A stretch of 64,000 bases of DNA, from positions 1-64,000 of the forward strand of contig NZ_CP115776.1 of assembly GCF_027913035.1 (NCBI RefSeq), written 5' to 3'. Both the position numbers and the translations under genes were made by a program. Source of the stretch: Paracoccus albus. GTDB lineage: Bacteria > Pseudomonadota > Alphaproteobacteria > Rhodobacterales > Rhodobacteraceae. The notes beneath the pieces are model-generated. The model saw only the letters and a list, made by a program, of their open reading frames with translations. It was not told the origin of the DNA and did not search any database. Of this stretch, positions 14,766 to 24,439 are shown in pieces; within the stretch, counting starts at the first letter, position 1, and each line of letters begins with the position of its first letter.

Positions 14766-15806
14766 TCAGCGGCACTCCCAGCTCTTAGGCGATACGCCGG
14801 TCACCCTTTTAAACGCGCGGGTGAAGGCGCCGGGCTCGGAATAGCCCAAAATATCCGAAATCTGTGAAAGACTCAGATCGCTATGACGAATATACAGCTT
14901 GGCCCTGCCGACCATTACTTCGTCCTGCAGCGCGCTGAACCGGACGCCTTCGTCGGCCAGCCTGCGGCTTAGGGTGCGCGCGGTCAAACCCAACTGGCCG
15001 GCGACGGTTTCCAGCGAGGCGATGGGTTCAAGCGCCCGCAGTTGTCGCGTCACCAGATGGGATGTTCTGTCCTGTCTGCGCAGCACCGGAAGTTGACGCA
15101 TGATCGCCATTTCCAGCGAACGGAACATCGCAGCACTCGCTGTGATTGGCCGATGTGTCCAGAACCCTTTCGGCATCCGAAGCTCATTCCTGCCGCGGCC
15201 AAAACGCAGAAGGCCCGATAGCCTGTCGGGCAGGTGGCGGTTGGTTACATCGCGATCATACTGAAAATCCATCGACAAAGGCGGCGGCGCATCGGGGTAG
15301 AAGCCGTGGATGAAACCAAGCGTCGAGGCCATGTCGCGTGCCGCAGAAAACGCATCCAACGTCTCGTTTCGGGTTTCAGGGACAAACTCGATGAATTCCT
15401 CTTCGTCGGTTTCGCCAAATGCAACGCAGCAATTTGACCAGATGAGTTCCGGAAAACGCAGGAACATCGACAATCCCTCAAGGCAGCTTCCGGCGAATTT
15501 TGCGGCATTGCTGATCGGGGCGAACATGCTGATATCGGTGCTGGCACCAATAGCAAGCCCGGCCTCCAGCGGGGTGACGTCGCTATATTCCGTTTCCAGC
15601 AAGCGTTGCAGAAAGCGTCGCTCTGCCGCGATGTCGATCAGCATGTCGGGGTCGGACATAACCGCGGCAGGCAGGTTGCTGTCACGGATCAGCGCAGATG
15701 TATCGCTGCCTTTCCGGTCAAGCTCGTGCAGATGCAGCAGAATGCCAAAGGCGCGGCGCTTTGGCGTCACCAGATTTTCGATTCTTATGATGCGTCGCTC
15801 TGACAC
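14766..15806 (-). CDS. AraC-family transcriptional regulator
   Basis: A 346-residue regulator: an N-terminal arabinose-binding-like domain (Arabinose_bd type), and a C-terminal AraC double HTH from about residue 250 (TVAGQLGLTARTLSRRLADEG, then QISDILGYSEPGAFTRAFKRV). It is divergent from the flavin monooxygenase gene and separated by about 130 bp, so it most likely controls that catabolic operon. It converges with the carboxylase-like gene, with only 8 bp between stops. Confidence 0.9.
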   Translation of the reverse strand: MSERRIIRIENLVTPKRRAFGILLHLHELDRKGSDTSALIRDSNLPAAVMSDPDMLIDIAAERRFLQRLLETEYSDVTPLEAGLAIGASTDISMFAPISNAAKFAGSCLEGLSMFLRFPELIWSNCCVAFGETDEEEFIEFVPETRNETLDAFSAARDMASTLGFIHGFYPDAPPPLSMDFQYDRDVTNRHLPDRLSGLLRFGRGRNELRMPKGFWTHRPITASAAMFRSLEMAIMRQLPVLRRQDRTSHLVTRQLRALEPIASLETVAGQLGLTARTLSRRLADEGVRFSALQDEVMVGRAKLYIRHSDLSLSQISDILGYSEPGAFTRAFKRVTGVSPKSWECR

Positions 15807-15822
15807 GGTTGTTCCCCTACGT

Positions 15823-15869
15823 CACAATGGTCATTTGAAGCAAGAATGGCGTGAAATGTCAATTTTGTG
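15823..15869. promoter_or_regulatory. Inverted-repeat region between the AraC and monooxygenase genes
   Basis: Arms CACAA-N4-CATTT (15823-15836) and AAATG-N6-TTGTG (15854-15869) form an imperfect inverted repeat in the divergent promoter. This is a candidate operator for the AraC protein. Confidence 0.35.
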
Positions 15870-15934
15870 TCCGTTTCAATCCTTACCGGAACAGCCCGGC
15901 AATGAGACGCTTGTCCCAACTGGGAGGAGATCAC

Positions 15935-17434
15935 ATGGAACAACGCGAGGTTGTCATCATCGGCGCAGGCATTTCCGGCATCGGGGCCGCCTGCAATATC
16001 GAACGCAAATCCAAAGGCACGGATTACGTCATTCTGGAGGGGCGAGAGGCGATCGGCGGGACATGGGATCTGTTCCGCTATCCCGGCATCCGCTCGGACA
16101 GCGACATGCACACCTTCAGCTTCGATTTTCGCCCTTGGCGCAAATCCAAGCGGCTGGCCAGCGGCGAGGATATCCGAGCCTATCTGGCAGAGGTCGTCGA
16201 CGAATTCGGCCTTCGCGAAAAGATCCGCTTCGGGCACAGGATCGAGGCGGTCGCATGGGATAGTGGCGCCGCGGAATGGACGGTCAGCGGCACCCGGAAC
16301 GGTGATGAGCCGTTCACGATCAAGACCCGTTTCCTTGTCATGGCGACAGGCTATTACAATTACGAACAGGGTTATCGCCCGGATTTCGACGGGATGGAGG
16401 ATTTCAGGGGCATCGTCGCCGACCCGCAATTCTGGCCGGAAGATCTGGATTACACTGGCAAGAAGGTCGCCCTGATCGGCAGTGGTGCTACAGCGGTGAC
16501 CATCGTTCCCGCCATGGCAGAAAAGGCTGCGCATGTGACGATGATCCAGCGGTCGCCCAGCTATGTTTTCAATTGGCCGGTCAATGACGAGACGGCGGGC
16601 TTGCTGATCGACTGGCTGCCGGGACAGTTGGGTGCGCGGCTGGTGCGCGGCCGTAATCTGGCGCTGAACAATGTCATCTTTGCGCTGTGCCAGCGTTATC
16701 CCCAGATGATGCGCCGCTTCTTCATGAAGCATATGAGCGGGCTTCTGGGGGGCGACCGGGCCTATACCGAGCAGCATTTCAACCCGCGCTATAACCCGTG
16801 GGAGCAGCGGCTGTGTTCGACTGTCGGCAACGACCTGTTCGGCTCAATCCGCGATGGTCGCGCCTCGGTCAAGACGGACCATATCGACCGCATCACCGCA
16901 AACGGAATACGCCTGAAATCCGGGGAAGAGGTCGAGGCCGATATCATCGTCCCTGCAACCGGGCTGAAACTGCGCTTTTTCGGCGGGATGAAGATGATCC
17001 GCGACGGGGTGGAGCTGGCCTCGGGGCAGTTGACCAGCTATCGTGGCCTGATGTTCGCGAATGTGCCGAACCTTATCTATTTCGTCGGCTACACGAACAA
17101 TCCCTGGACCGCGAAGGCCGACATGATCGCGCATTACCTGACCCGCGTGCTGAACCACATGCGCAAGACCGGGCTGCGCGTCGTCATGCCCGAACTGGAC
17201 GAAAACACGGCCGACGCTCTGCCGATGCTGGCACTGACTTCTGGTTATGTGCAGCGCGGCAGCGATCTGCTGCCCAAGGTCGCGCAGGACGAGCCTTTCC
17301 GGGTTTATCAGAATCCATACAAGGACTGGTTCTTCATCCGCCACTCTCGCCTGAATGACGGTGTCTTGCGGTTCTCGGGCAAAGGGGCACATGCAGAAGC
17401 GCCAACCCCCATATCCGCCATCGCCGCCGAGTAG
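15935..17434 (+). CDS. EthA-like Baeyer-Villiger-type flavin monooxygenase
   Basis: A 499-residue FAD/NADPH monooxygenase. The FAD Rossmann motif GAGISGIGAA is near residue 9, followed by GGTWDLFRYPGIRSDSD, which is characteristic of the EthA subgroup. The NADPH motif is GSGATAVT near residue 185. The Baeyer-Villiger fingerprint FxGxxxHxxxWP is present as FRGIVADPQFWP (157-168), with Asp163 in place of His. The ATG at 15935 has a clear GGAGG site 6 bp away, so the upstream in-frame ATGs are not used. With the following esterase and CoA ligase it suggests ketone oxidation to esters. Confidence 0.85.
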   Translation: MEQREVVIIGAGISGIGAACNIERKSKGTDYVILEGREAIGGTWDLFRYPGIRSDSDMHTFSFDFRPWRKSKRLASGEDIRAYLAEVVDEFGLREKIRFGHRIEAVAWDSGAAEWTVSGTRNGDEPFTIKTRFLVMATGYYNYEQGYRPDFDGMEDFRGIVADPQFWPEDLDYTGKKVALIGSGATAVTIVPAMAEKAAHVTMIQRSPSYVFNWPVNDETAGLLIDWLPGQLGARLVRGRNLALNNVIFALCQRYPQMMRRFFMKHMSGLLGGDRAYTEQHFNPRYNPWEQRLCSTVGNDLFGSIRDGRASVKTDHIDRITANGIRLKSGEEVEADIIVPATGLKLRFFGGMKMIRDGVELASGQLTSYRGLMFANVPNLIYFVGYTNNPWTAKADMIAHYLTRVLNHMRKTGLRVVMPELDENTADALPMLALTSGYVQRGSDLLPKVAQDEPFRVYQNPYKDWFFIRHSRLNDGVLRFSGKGAHAEAPTPISAIAAE

Positions 17435-17496
17435 ACTTTCACCGGACCTGGCCCGCGCGCCACGCGGCGCGTGGCACAGATAGCTGAGGTATCATC

Positions 17497-18594
17497 ATGT
17501 ATCTGAAAGCAAATACGTTTATGGCGAAGATGGGTGACCTGTCGCTTGGACTGACACCCGCTGCTGTCGCGAGTCTTCTGGTCACTGGCAGGCGCGCGCA
17601 ATGCGATGGCCGCCGCGTCGATCCGCACGCCCAAATTGCAGGCCGGTTCTTTACCGCGCTGAGCATTCCGACCAGTGATGCGAAGCTGCAAGCGTTCCGC
17701 GCCTTTTTCGACGATCTGGGAAAGCGCGCCGGGTTCACCGACACAGGGGGCGTCAGCGCGCGCGACATTGCGATGCCGCTTTCCGATCGCAGTCTGACCG
17801 CACGGCTTTACTCGCCCGATGGCGTGGCAGAGGACGGGCCGCTGATCCTGTTCTTTCATGGCGGCGGCTATGTGCTGGGCAGCGTCGCGGGCTATGACCC
17901 GATCTGCCGCAGGCTGTCCAAGCTCAGCGGTCAGCGGCTGTTGTCGGTCGAGTATCGTCTGGCACCCGAACATCCCTGGCCGGCACCTGTAGAGGATGCC
18001 CGCGACAGCTGGGCATGGGTGCAGCAGAACGCAAACCGGCTGGGCATCGACCCGAACCGCGTAACGCTGTCGGGTGACAGTGCAGGTGGCGGGCTGGCTC
18101 TGGTCGTTGCCAATGACGTGACGTCGAGACCGCAACAGGCGCAACCTGCGGGATTGGCCCTTGCCTATCCCGCCGCACGTGTCACGCTGGAGGAGCGGGA
18201 GGAAAAGGCGCTCGCAGGGATGGAGTTGCTGCTGGGTGTCGACGTGCTGCACTGGTTCAGGAAAACCTATACGGCGGGGCGTGTATCGGCGTATGATCCA
18301 ACAACTTCGCCCGCGCTTAATGATGAGGGCCTGAACCGCATGCCGCCGACGCTGATCCTGACGGCGGGCTTCGATCCGCTGCGCCCCGGTGCGGAATTTC
18401 TGCGCGACCGCTTGGCGGCGAAACATCGCGCAGTCGAACTGCATGAATACCCGTCGATGATTCACGGCTTTCTCAGCCTTGGGCGGCATTTCAGGGAAGC
18501 AGAGGACGCGGTGCAGCGTCTGGCGCAGCATGTTCGTGCTTGCAGCGAGCACAAGCAGCAGTCGCGCCAAACAGCTATGGGAGGGAACACATAA
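17497..18594 (+). CDS. Alpha/beta hydrolase of the hormone-sensitive lipase family
   Basis: A 365-residue esterase. The HGGG motif of the HSL family is in LFFHGGGYVLGS, and the nucleophile elbow is LSGDSAGGGLALV (GDSAGG). The triad Asp would be in TAGFDPLRPG and the His in YPSMIHGFLSL. It follows the monooxygenase by 62 bp and its stop overlaps the next start by one base. Cleaving the ester made by the monooxygenase is the natural role in this operon. Confidence 0.88.
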   Translation: MYLKANTFMAKMGDLSLGLTPAAVASLLVTGRRAQCDGRRVDPHAQIAGRFFTALSIPTSDAKLQAFRAFFDDLGKRAGFTDTGGVSARDIAMPLSDRSLTARLYSPDGVAEDGPLILFFHGGGYVLGSVAGYDPICRRLSKLSGQRLLSVEYRLAPEHPWPAPVEDARDSWAWVQQNANRLGIDPNRVTLSGDSAGGGLALVVANDVTSRPQQAQPAGLALAYPAARVTLEEREEKALAGMELLLGVDVLHWFRKTYTAGRVSAYDPTTSPALNDEGLNRMPPTLILTAGFDPLRPGAEFLRDRLAAKHRAVELHEYPSMIHGFLSLGRHFREAEDAVQRLAQHVRACSEHKQQSRQTAMGGNT

Positions 18595-20219
18595 TGACCG
18601 GCCGGATGATGTATGAGCAACTGACGGTAAACTCACTGATTGACCACGCCGCGCGTTTTCATGGCGCGACAGAGGTCGTGTCGGTTGAAACCACAGGCGA
18701 GGTGTCGCGCAGCACATGGACCGAGGTTTCGGCCAACGCGCGACGTCTTGCCTCGGCACTGGATCATCTGGGCGTATCGTCCGGCGCGCGGGTGGGGACC
18801 ATTGCATGGAACAATCGTCGCCATCTGGAAATCTATTTCGGCGTGGCAGCAGGCGGGCGCGTGACCCATACGATGAACCCGCGGCTGACGCCCGAGCAGG
18901 TGGCCTATATCGCCAATCACGCGGGCGATGAGGTGCTGATGTTCGACGCCACATTCCTGCCGCTTGTGGCGCCGATCCGCACCCATCTGGACAGCGTGAA
19001 ACATTTCGTCCTGCTGGGGCCGCGCGACACCACTGCTGCCAGCAAGCTGGACGGTCTGCTGTTCTATGACGAATTGCTTGAAACCGGCGATCCGGAACAT
19101 GAATGGCCCGAGATCGACGAACGCGCGCCGGCCGCCATGTGCTATACTTCCGGCACAACCGGCAATCCAAAGGGCGTGCAATATTCGCACCGCTCCATCG
19201 TGCTGCATTCCATAGGGGGTAATCAGCCCGACGGGCTGGCGCTGTCGGCGCGTGACACTGTCATGCCGGTGGTGCCGATGTTCCACGTGAACGCATGGGG
19301 CGTGCCTTACATCGCAGCTCAGGCCGGATCGCGGCTGGTTCTGCCGGGGCCGAAGCTGGACGGGGAAAGCCTTGCCCGCCTGATTGATGCCGAGGGCGTG
19401 ACCGTTTCGTTGGGCGTGCCGACGATCTGGATGGGTCTTCTGGCCGGGCTGGAAACCACCGGCGCCACGGCGTCCAGCATGACCCGGACGGTGGTCGGCG
19501 GATCGGCCCTTCCGCCCTCCATGATCCCGACCTTCCGCGACAAATACGGCGTCGATCTGGTCCATGCCTGGGGCATGACCGAGACCTCGCCGCTTGGTAC
19601 CCTGAACCAGCTTCTGCAGAAGCACGAACACCTTTCGGCAGAGGAGCAGGCGCAGATCCGGCTGGGTCAGGGCCGCCCGCCATGGGGCGTCGACCTGCGG
19701 CTCGTTGATGACGAGGGACAGGTGCTGCCACATGACGGCACGACGCAAGGCGCGCTGCAGATACGCGGTCACTGGATCGTCGAGGGCTATTACGGCCAAT
19801 CCGAAAGTGCCCTGACCGATGACGGCTGGTTCGATACCGGCGATGTCGCGACGATTGACCCTGACGGCTATATGATCATTCGCGACCGGTCCAAGGATAT
19901 CATCAAATCGGGCGGCGAATGGATCTCGACAGTGGAGCTTGAAAACATCGCTATTTCCCATCCCGCAATCGCCAATGCTGCAGCCATCGCAGCGGTCCAT
20001 CCCAAATGGGATCAGCGACCGGTTCTAATCGCGGTCCGCGCTGCCGGTGCCGAGTTGTCGGAAGAAGAGATGATTGAGTTCTATGTTGGCAAGGTCGCGA
20101 AGTGGCAGGTTCCCGACCGCGCCCTCTTCGTCGATGAGTTGCCGCTCGGCGCGACCGGCAAGGTCCTTAAGAACCGGCTGCGGGAGCGTTTCGGTTATAT
20201 ACTGATCGAAAGCGAGTAG
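18594..20219 (+). CDS. Acyl-CoA ligase (AMP-forming, medium/long chain)
   Basis: A 541-residue ANL-superfamily enzyme that activates a carboxylic acid to its CoA thioester. The P-loop motif is CYTSGTTGNPKGVQYSH, motif A4/A5 is HAWGMTETSPLG, and the hinge region is GWFDTGDVATIDPDGYMIIRDRSKDIIKSGGEWIS (residues about 418-452). The C-terminal catalytic Lys is in LGATGKVLKNRL. The start overlaps the esterase stop and has GGGAGGG upstream. It would activate the acid released by the esterase for beta-oxidation. Confidence 0.92.
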   Translation: MTGRMMYEQLTVNSLIDHAARFHGATEVVSVETTGEVSRSTWTEVSANARRLASALDHLGVSSGARVGTIAWNNRRHLEIYFGVAAGGRVTHTMNPRLTPEQVAYIANHAGDEVLMFDATFLPLVAPIRTHLDSVKHFVLLGPRDTTAASKLDGLLFYDELLETGDPEHEWPEIDERAPAAMCYTSGTTGNPKGVQYSHRSIVLHSIGGNQPDGLALSARDTVMPVVPMFHVNAWGVPYIAAQAGSRLVLPGPKLDGESLARLIDAEGVTVSLGVPTIWMGLLAGLETTGATASSMTRTVVGGSALPPSMIPTFRDKYGVDLVHAWGMTETSPLGTLNQLLQKHEHLSAEEQAQIRLGQGRPPWGVDLRLVDDEGQVLPHDGTTQGALQIRGHWIVEGYYGQSESALTDDGWFDTGDVATIDPDGYMIIRDRSKDIIKSGGEWISTVELENIAISHPAIANAAAIAAVHPKWDQRPVLIAVRAAGAELSEEEMIEFYVGKVAKWQVPDRALFVDELPLGATGKVLKNRLRERFGYILIESE

Positions 20220-20559
20220 ACCGGCTTCCCCCATGCCCAGGATGCCGTGCGCCTGACGATGGAAGAGACAATTGCCCTTGGCGCTTGCCGATGTCTTGAA
20301 GCCATGCCTGGGACAGACGCTTGTGGTGTTACCGTGCCACGACCAGTGAATAGATCCGCCAAACTGCACCGATTCTTTAGCGCAATCAGCCTGGACATCC
20401 CAATACAGCCTTGCTCCGCCGTCAATCGCTGAAGGCAGCGGCCGCGCACACAACCGAAGGATGAATTTTCCCGTTGAACTCCTTGTTTCCAGCATAAAAT
20501 AAGGCAATACCTATTCAACTTTCCTTAGATCTTTGCCTTTAGGCAGGAAGCAGGTGCCG
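20220..20559. other. Intergenic region without recognised gene
   Basis: About 340 bp between the CoA ligase and the ADP-ribosylglycohydrolase gene. Minus-strand frames are open here but match nothing known to me. The last 60 bp (20490-20550) are AT-rich and probably contain the promoter of the next operon. Confidence 0.4.
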
Positions 20560-21570
20560 ATGCAAAGCCCGATCCATGACATGACCGACCGGGCCGAAGG
20601 TGCGTTATTTGGGCTGGCAATTGGCGACGCCCTTGGAATGCCTTCTCAAACCCTGGTGCGAGAAGAAATTTGTGAACGCTACGGCAGGATAGAGGGTTTC
20701 GTCGCACCGTTTGAGGGGCATGAGGTTTCTCATGGTTTAAGGGCTGCACAGGTTACGGACGACACGGAACAAACCCTTTTGCTGGCCAGGCGCTTGATCG
20801 CCGATCCTGTGGTTTTCGACGATAAGGCATGGGCGCAAGATCTTCTGTCGTGGGAAGCCGGCATTCGCCGGCGCGGGCTGAGAGATATTCTGGGGCCGTC
20901 GACGAAATCGGCGATTGAGGCCCTGCTGTTGGGAACGCCACCCACAGAGACCGGACTGAAAGGTACGACGAACGGGGCGGCGATGCGTATCGCGCCGGTC
21001 GGGATCATGATGCAGACGGATGCTGCATCTCTGGTAGAAAAGGTCGCGCAGACGGCACGTGTTACGCATAATACCGGTGAAGCTATCTCTGCGGCCTCTG
21101 CGGTCGCGATGATGGTGTCGGCGGGCATCGCGGGGGAGAGCATTGATGACGCACTTGCTTCGGCGCTCGGTGCCGCGCAACTTGGGCAGACCTATGGCAG
21201 CAAGGCCGGCGTCGCCGATATGGTGGATCGGATTGCGACCGCGGTGGAAATCGGGCGGACCGGCGATGTCGGCAAGCTGGTCGAAGCGACAGGCAGTTCT
21301 GTGCAAAGCCATGAATCAATTCCGGCGGCATTCGGTTTGCTGACGCTCTGCCGTGGGGACGGGTGGAAGGCGATGTTGCTGGCGGCCAATATAGGTGACG
21401 ACACCGACACGATCGGTGCAATCGTCGGCGCGATGTGCGGCGCGTTTAGCGGAAAGTCTGGCCTGCCCGCTGACGCCGTCGCCGCCGTCACGGCCGCAAA
21501 TGATCTGGATATCCCCGCAATCGCAGGCAAACTTGTGTCGCTTCGTCAGAAATCGGACAGTCGCGGCTGA
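20560..21570 (+). CDS. ADP-ribosylglycohydrolase family protein
   Basis: A 336-residue member of the ARH/DraG family, which removes ADP-ribose from proteins or nucleotides. The metal-site motifs are GLAIGDALGMPSQ near residue 16, VTDDTEQTLLLARRL near residue 64, and NIGDDTDTIGAIVGAMCGA near residue 285. The ATG at 20560 is preferred because AGGAAG lies 9 bp upstream; an in-frame TTG at 20533 is possible. It overlaps the PfkB kinase start by one base. With a sugar kinase and importer, the substrate may be a free ADP-ribose-like or N-glycosidic compound. Confidence 0.87.
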   Translation: MQSPIHDMTDRAEGALFGLAIGDALGMPSQTLVREEICERYGRIEGFVAPFEGHEVSHGLRAAQVTDDTEQTLLLARRLIADPVVFDDKAWAQDLLSWEAGIRRRGLRDILGPSTKSAIEALLLGTPPTETGLKGTTNGAAMRIAPVGIMMQTDAASLVEKVAQTARVTHNTGEAISAASAVAMMVSAGIAGESIDDALASALGAAQLGQTYGSKAGVADMVDRIATAVEIGRTGDVGKLVEATGSSVQSHESIPAAFGLLTLCRGDGWKAMLLAANIGDDTDTIGAIVGAMCGAFSGKSGLPADAVAAVTAANDLDIPAIAGKLVSLRQKSDSRG

Positions 21571-22472
21571 TGCCAAAGCTTATACAACTGACCGCGCCGG
21601 TTCTGGATCTGGTCTACAAGGTCACAGCGATCCCGGAATCGGGTACAGAGGCGATTGTGAACGACTTTTCCTCGACCCCTGGCGGTGGCATCAACGCGAT
21701 GGTCGCAGCCCGGTCAGCGGGGATGGATGTTGCCCTTGGCGGAAGCCTCGGCAGCGGGCCATTTGCGGATACGATCCGCGAAATGCTGGCCGAACACCAG
21801 ATCGAACATATCGGTGCAGCTGTCGCCGCAAGCGACCAGGGATCATGCGTCGTGCTGCTGGAACCGGATGGAGAGCGCACTTTCGTCGCCTATCCTGGTG
21901 CGGAAGGTCACATTTCGCCGTCCGACCTTACCGGGCTGGCGGTGCATGGCGGTGACTGGGTGATGCTGTCGGGCTATACGCTCTACTACCCAGGCGCAGG
22001 ACCGGCTGTCGCTGAATGGATCGCGCAATTGCCCGACGATATTCATGTACTGTTCGACCCCTCACCACTTGCAGCAGAGATACCCGCCGCACTGCTTGAG
22101 GCTGTCGTGAGCCGTGTCGACTGGATCAGCAGCAACCGTGCGGAGGCCGCTGTTCTTGTGGGCGATAACGATCCGGTTGGTATGGCCGGGACGATGGCCA
22201 ACGGTCGCAAGGGTGCGGTCCTGCGGCAGGGCGCCGATGGCGCTTTGCTGGCGATGGACGGACGGGTCGAGAAGATACCACCGCATCCGGTTCACGTCGT
22301 TGACAGCAACGGTGCGGGCGATTGCCATATCGGCAGCTTTATCGCTGAAATATCCCGCAGCGGCGATGCCGCCCGCGCGGTCCGCTATGCCAATGTCGCA
22401 GCTGCCCTGTCCACGACCCGCGACGGCCCTGCGACGCCGCCAGAGCGGGGCGATGTATTGGCGCTCATTTGA
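21570..22472 (+). CDS. PfkB-family carbohydrate kinase (ribokinase-like)
   Basis: A 300-residue kinase. The N-terminal PfkB signature appears as STPGGGINAMVAARSAG near residue 34, and the C-terminal one as VVDSNGAGDCHIGSFIAEI with the catalytic Asp in GAGD. It is translationally coupled to the ADP-ribosylglycohydrolase. A likely role is phosphorylating the sugar or nucleoside released by that enzyme. The exact sugar cannot be read from the sequence. Confidence 0.88.
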   Translation: MPKLIQLTAPVLDLVYKVTAIPESGTEAIVNDFSSTPGGGINAMVAARSAGMDVALGGSLGSGPFADTIREMLAEHQIEHIGAAVAASDQGSCVVLLEPDGERTFVAYPGAEGHISPSDLTGLAVHGGDWVMLSGYTLYYPGAGPAVAEWIAQLPDDIHVLFDPSPLAAEIPAALLEAVVSRVDWISSNRAEAAVLVGDNDPVGMAGTMANGRKGAVLRQGADGALLAMDGRVEKIPPHPVHVVDSNGAGDCHIGSFIAEISRSGDAARAVRYANVAAALSTTRDGPATPPERGDVLALI

Positions 22473-22521
22473 CGCGGCAGAGGTGCCGGCCCCATAAATA
22501 CTCATCAGGAGGAACCCGAAC

Positions 22522-23556
22522 ATGAACATCAAGCTGATCGCGATACCGGCACTGGTCCTGTCCACCCAGATGACCGTGGCAGAGGAAATCCGCGTTCTCA
22601 ACTGGCAGGGATACGGCACCGATATCGGCTGGTCTCTGGAAAGCTTCAAGGAAGCAAGCGGGCATGACGTTGTCCATGAATATTTCAACTCGGAACAGGA
22701 AATGCTGACCAAGCTGCGCACCAATCCCGGCGCCTATGACGTGGTCATGATCAATGCCGTGTTCACTGAACAAGCGAAATCCGAAGGGCTGATCGCGCCT
22801 ATTGATACCTCGGAAATCGAGAACTTCGCGGACATCGCCCCTTCCTTCGCCGAGGACAGCAAGCTGGTCTATGATGGCGAAGTCTATGGCGTGCCGTGGA
22901 CCTGGGGGCTGACCTCTGTCGCAGTTAACACCAACGCCTATCCCGAACCGCCTACCTCTCTGGAAACCATGTGGGACCCGGAGCGCGAGGGCCGCGTCTC
23001 TATCCGCGACGACGCGTTGGAGGCGATTCAGTTCGGCGCCCTGGCAACAGATCAGGACATCAACAATATCGCAGACATGGACGCGGTGCGCGAAAAGCTG
23101 GCCTCTCTGATGCCGCAGCTGCGCACCTTCTGGGGCAGTGAAAATGACTGGAACCAGTATATGGCCGCCGGAGAGTTCGACATTGCGACCTATTGGTCCG
23201 GCTCTGCCGCGCGTTCAATCGCGCAGGGTCTGCCGATCAGCTATGTCGTACCCGAAGAGGGCGCGATCGGCTGGCTTGACAGTCTCTCGATCCCGGAATC
23301 CTCGACCAAGAAAGAGGCCGCTGCCCAGTTCATCGACTGGATGATCGACCCGGAATTCTATGCGAAGTGGGATCAGGAAGGTGCGCCCGCATCGGCCAAC
23401 AGCAAGGCAATGGAAGAACTGCCCGACGATTCGTTTAACAAGAGCGTATTGGGCGATGCCGACACGGTCGCCCGTGTACAGTTTCAGGCCCCCATCAGCG
23501 ACGAAACCCGCGAGGAATATCTGAAGCTGTGGCAAACGCTGAAAGCACAGCAGTGA
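22522..23556 (+). CDS. Polyamine-type ABC importer, substrate-binding protein
   Basis: A 344-residue periplasmic binding protein of the PotD/PotF group. A signal peptide (about 20 residues, ending MTVAEE) is followed by IRVLNWQGYGTD, the typical mature start. GGAGGAA precedes the ATG. It opens a four-gene ABC set in the order binding protein, permease, permease, ATPase. Putrescine/spermidine is the usual family substrate, but the operon context with sugar enzymes makes another cation-like ligand possible. Confidence 0.88.
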   Translation: MNIKLIAIPALVLSTQMTVAEEIRVLNWQGYGTDIGWSLESFKEASGHDVVHEYFNSEQEMLTKLRTNPGAYDVVMINAVFTEQAKSEGLIAPIDTSEIENFADIAPSFAEDSKLVYDGEVYGVPWTWGLTSVAVNTNAYPEPPTSLETMWDPEREGRVSIRDDALEAIQFGALATDQDINNIADMDAVREKLASLMPQLRTFWGSENDWNQYMAAGEFDIATYWSGSAARSIAQGLPISYVVPEEGAIGWLDSLSIPESSTKKEAAAQFIDWMIDPEFYAKWDQEGAPASANSKAMEELPDDSFNKSVLGDADTVARVQFQAPISDETREEYLKLWQTLKAQQ

Positions 23557-23575
23557 TCCGGGGGAACCGGCGGGC

Positions 23576-24439
23576 ATGGCAGACAATCTGACCCCGGACG
23601 ACCATAAGCGGCTGTTCACATTGCTGAGCCCCGCCTATCTGTGGTTAACGGTTGCCATTTTCCTGCCACTTTCGGCGATGCTGTTCTTCAGCTTCGTCAG
23701 CGACATGCCGGGCGGGGATACCGCCTGGCATCTGACGCTGGAAAATTACCGCGAGTTCGTTTCCAATCCCACCTATTTTACGCTGTTGCGCAAGTCGCTG
23801 CTGCTGGCCACAACGGTTACGCTGATCTGCCTGCTGATCGGCTTTCCCTGCGCGCTCGTTCTGGCCAAAAGCATCAAGGGACGCTCGCGAGAGGCGCTGT
23901 TTCTGCTGGTGATCCTGCCTTTCTGGTCAAACTCTCTGGTGCGGATATTTTCATGGGCCATCGTGCTGCGTGGTAATGGCGTGCTGGAGCTTGGGCTGAA
24001 CGCAGTCCTGCCCTTCGATGTGCGACTGAACCTGATGTTCACCACCACCGCGATTATTATCGGACTGGTGCACAGCTATCTGCCCTATGTGATCCTGACC
24101 AGCTATCTGGCGCTGCAGGCGATCAGCGATGATGTCATAGACGCCGCCAGGACGATGGGTGCCTCGCCCTTCACAATCTTGCGCCGTTTGCTGATCCCGC
24201 TTTCCGCCACCGGGCTGATTGCGGGCGCGACATTGGTGTTCGTGCCCATTGTCGGCTCTTTCATGGAGCCACGCATTCTGGGCGGCCGTGTCGGCACCTA
24301 TTACGGAACGGTGATCGAGGATCAATTCGTCGCCGTCTATAACTGGCCGCTTGGTGCCGCGCTGTCATTCCTACTGCTTGGGGTCGTGCTGCTGATTCTT
24401 GGCCTTGCAAGCCCTGCGCTAAAGCGGGGGGCCGTGTGA
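23576..24439 (+). CDS. Polyamine-type ABC importer, permease 1 (PotB/PotH-like)
   Basis: A 287-residue membrane protein with six predicted spans. The EAA loop for ATPase contact is DVIDAARTMGASPFTILRRLLIPLS, around residues 183-207. It starts 19 bp after the binding-protein gene and overlaps the second permease by one base. Confidence 0.9.
   Translation: MADNLTPDDHKRLFTLLSPAYLWLTVAIFLPLSAMLFFSFVSDMPGGDTAWHLTLENYREFVSNPTYFTLLRKSLLLATTVTLICLLIGFPCALVLAKSIKGRSREALFLLVILPFWSNSLVRIFSWAIVLRGNGVLELGLNAVLPFDVRLNLMFTTTAIIIGLVHSYLPYVILTSYLALQAISDDVIDAARTMGASPFTILRRLLIPLSATGLIAGATLVFVPIVGSFMEPRILGGRVGTYYGTVIEDQFVAVYNWPLGAALSFLLLGVVLLILGLASPALKRGAV

Noticed and set aside
17308-19170. A 620-codon minus-strand frame
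   Set aside because: It is antisense to three intact, well-recognised genes and low-complexity in composition.
20195-20518. A 107-codon minus-strand frame in the gap before the ADP-ribosylglycohydrolase gene
   Set aside because: No ribosome site or known family was recognised, and another minus frame overlaps the same stretch.
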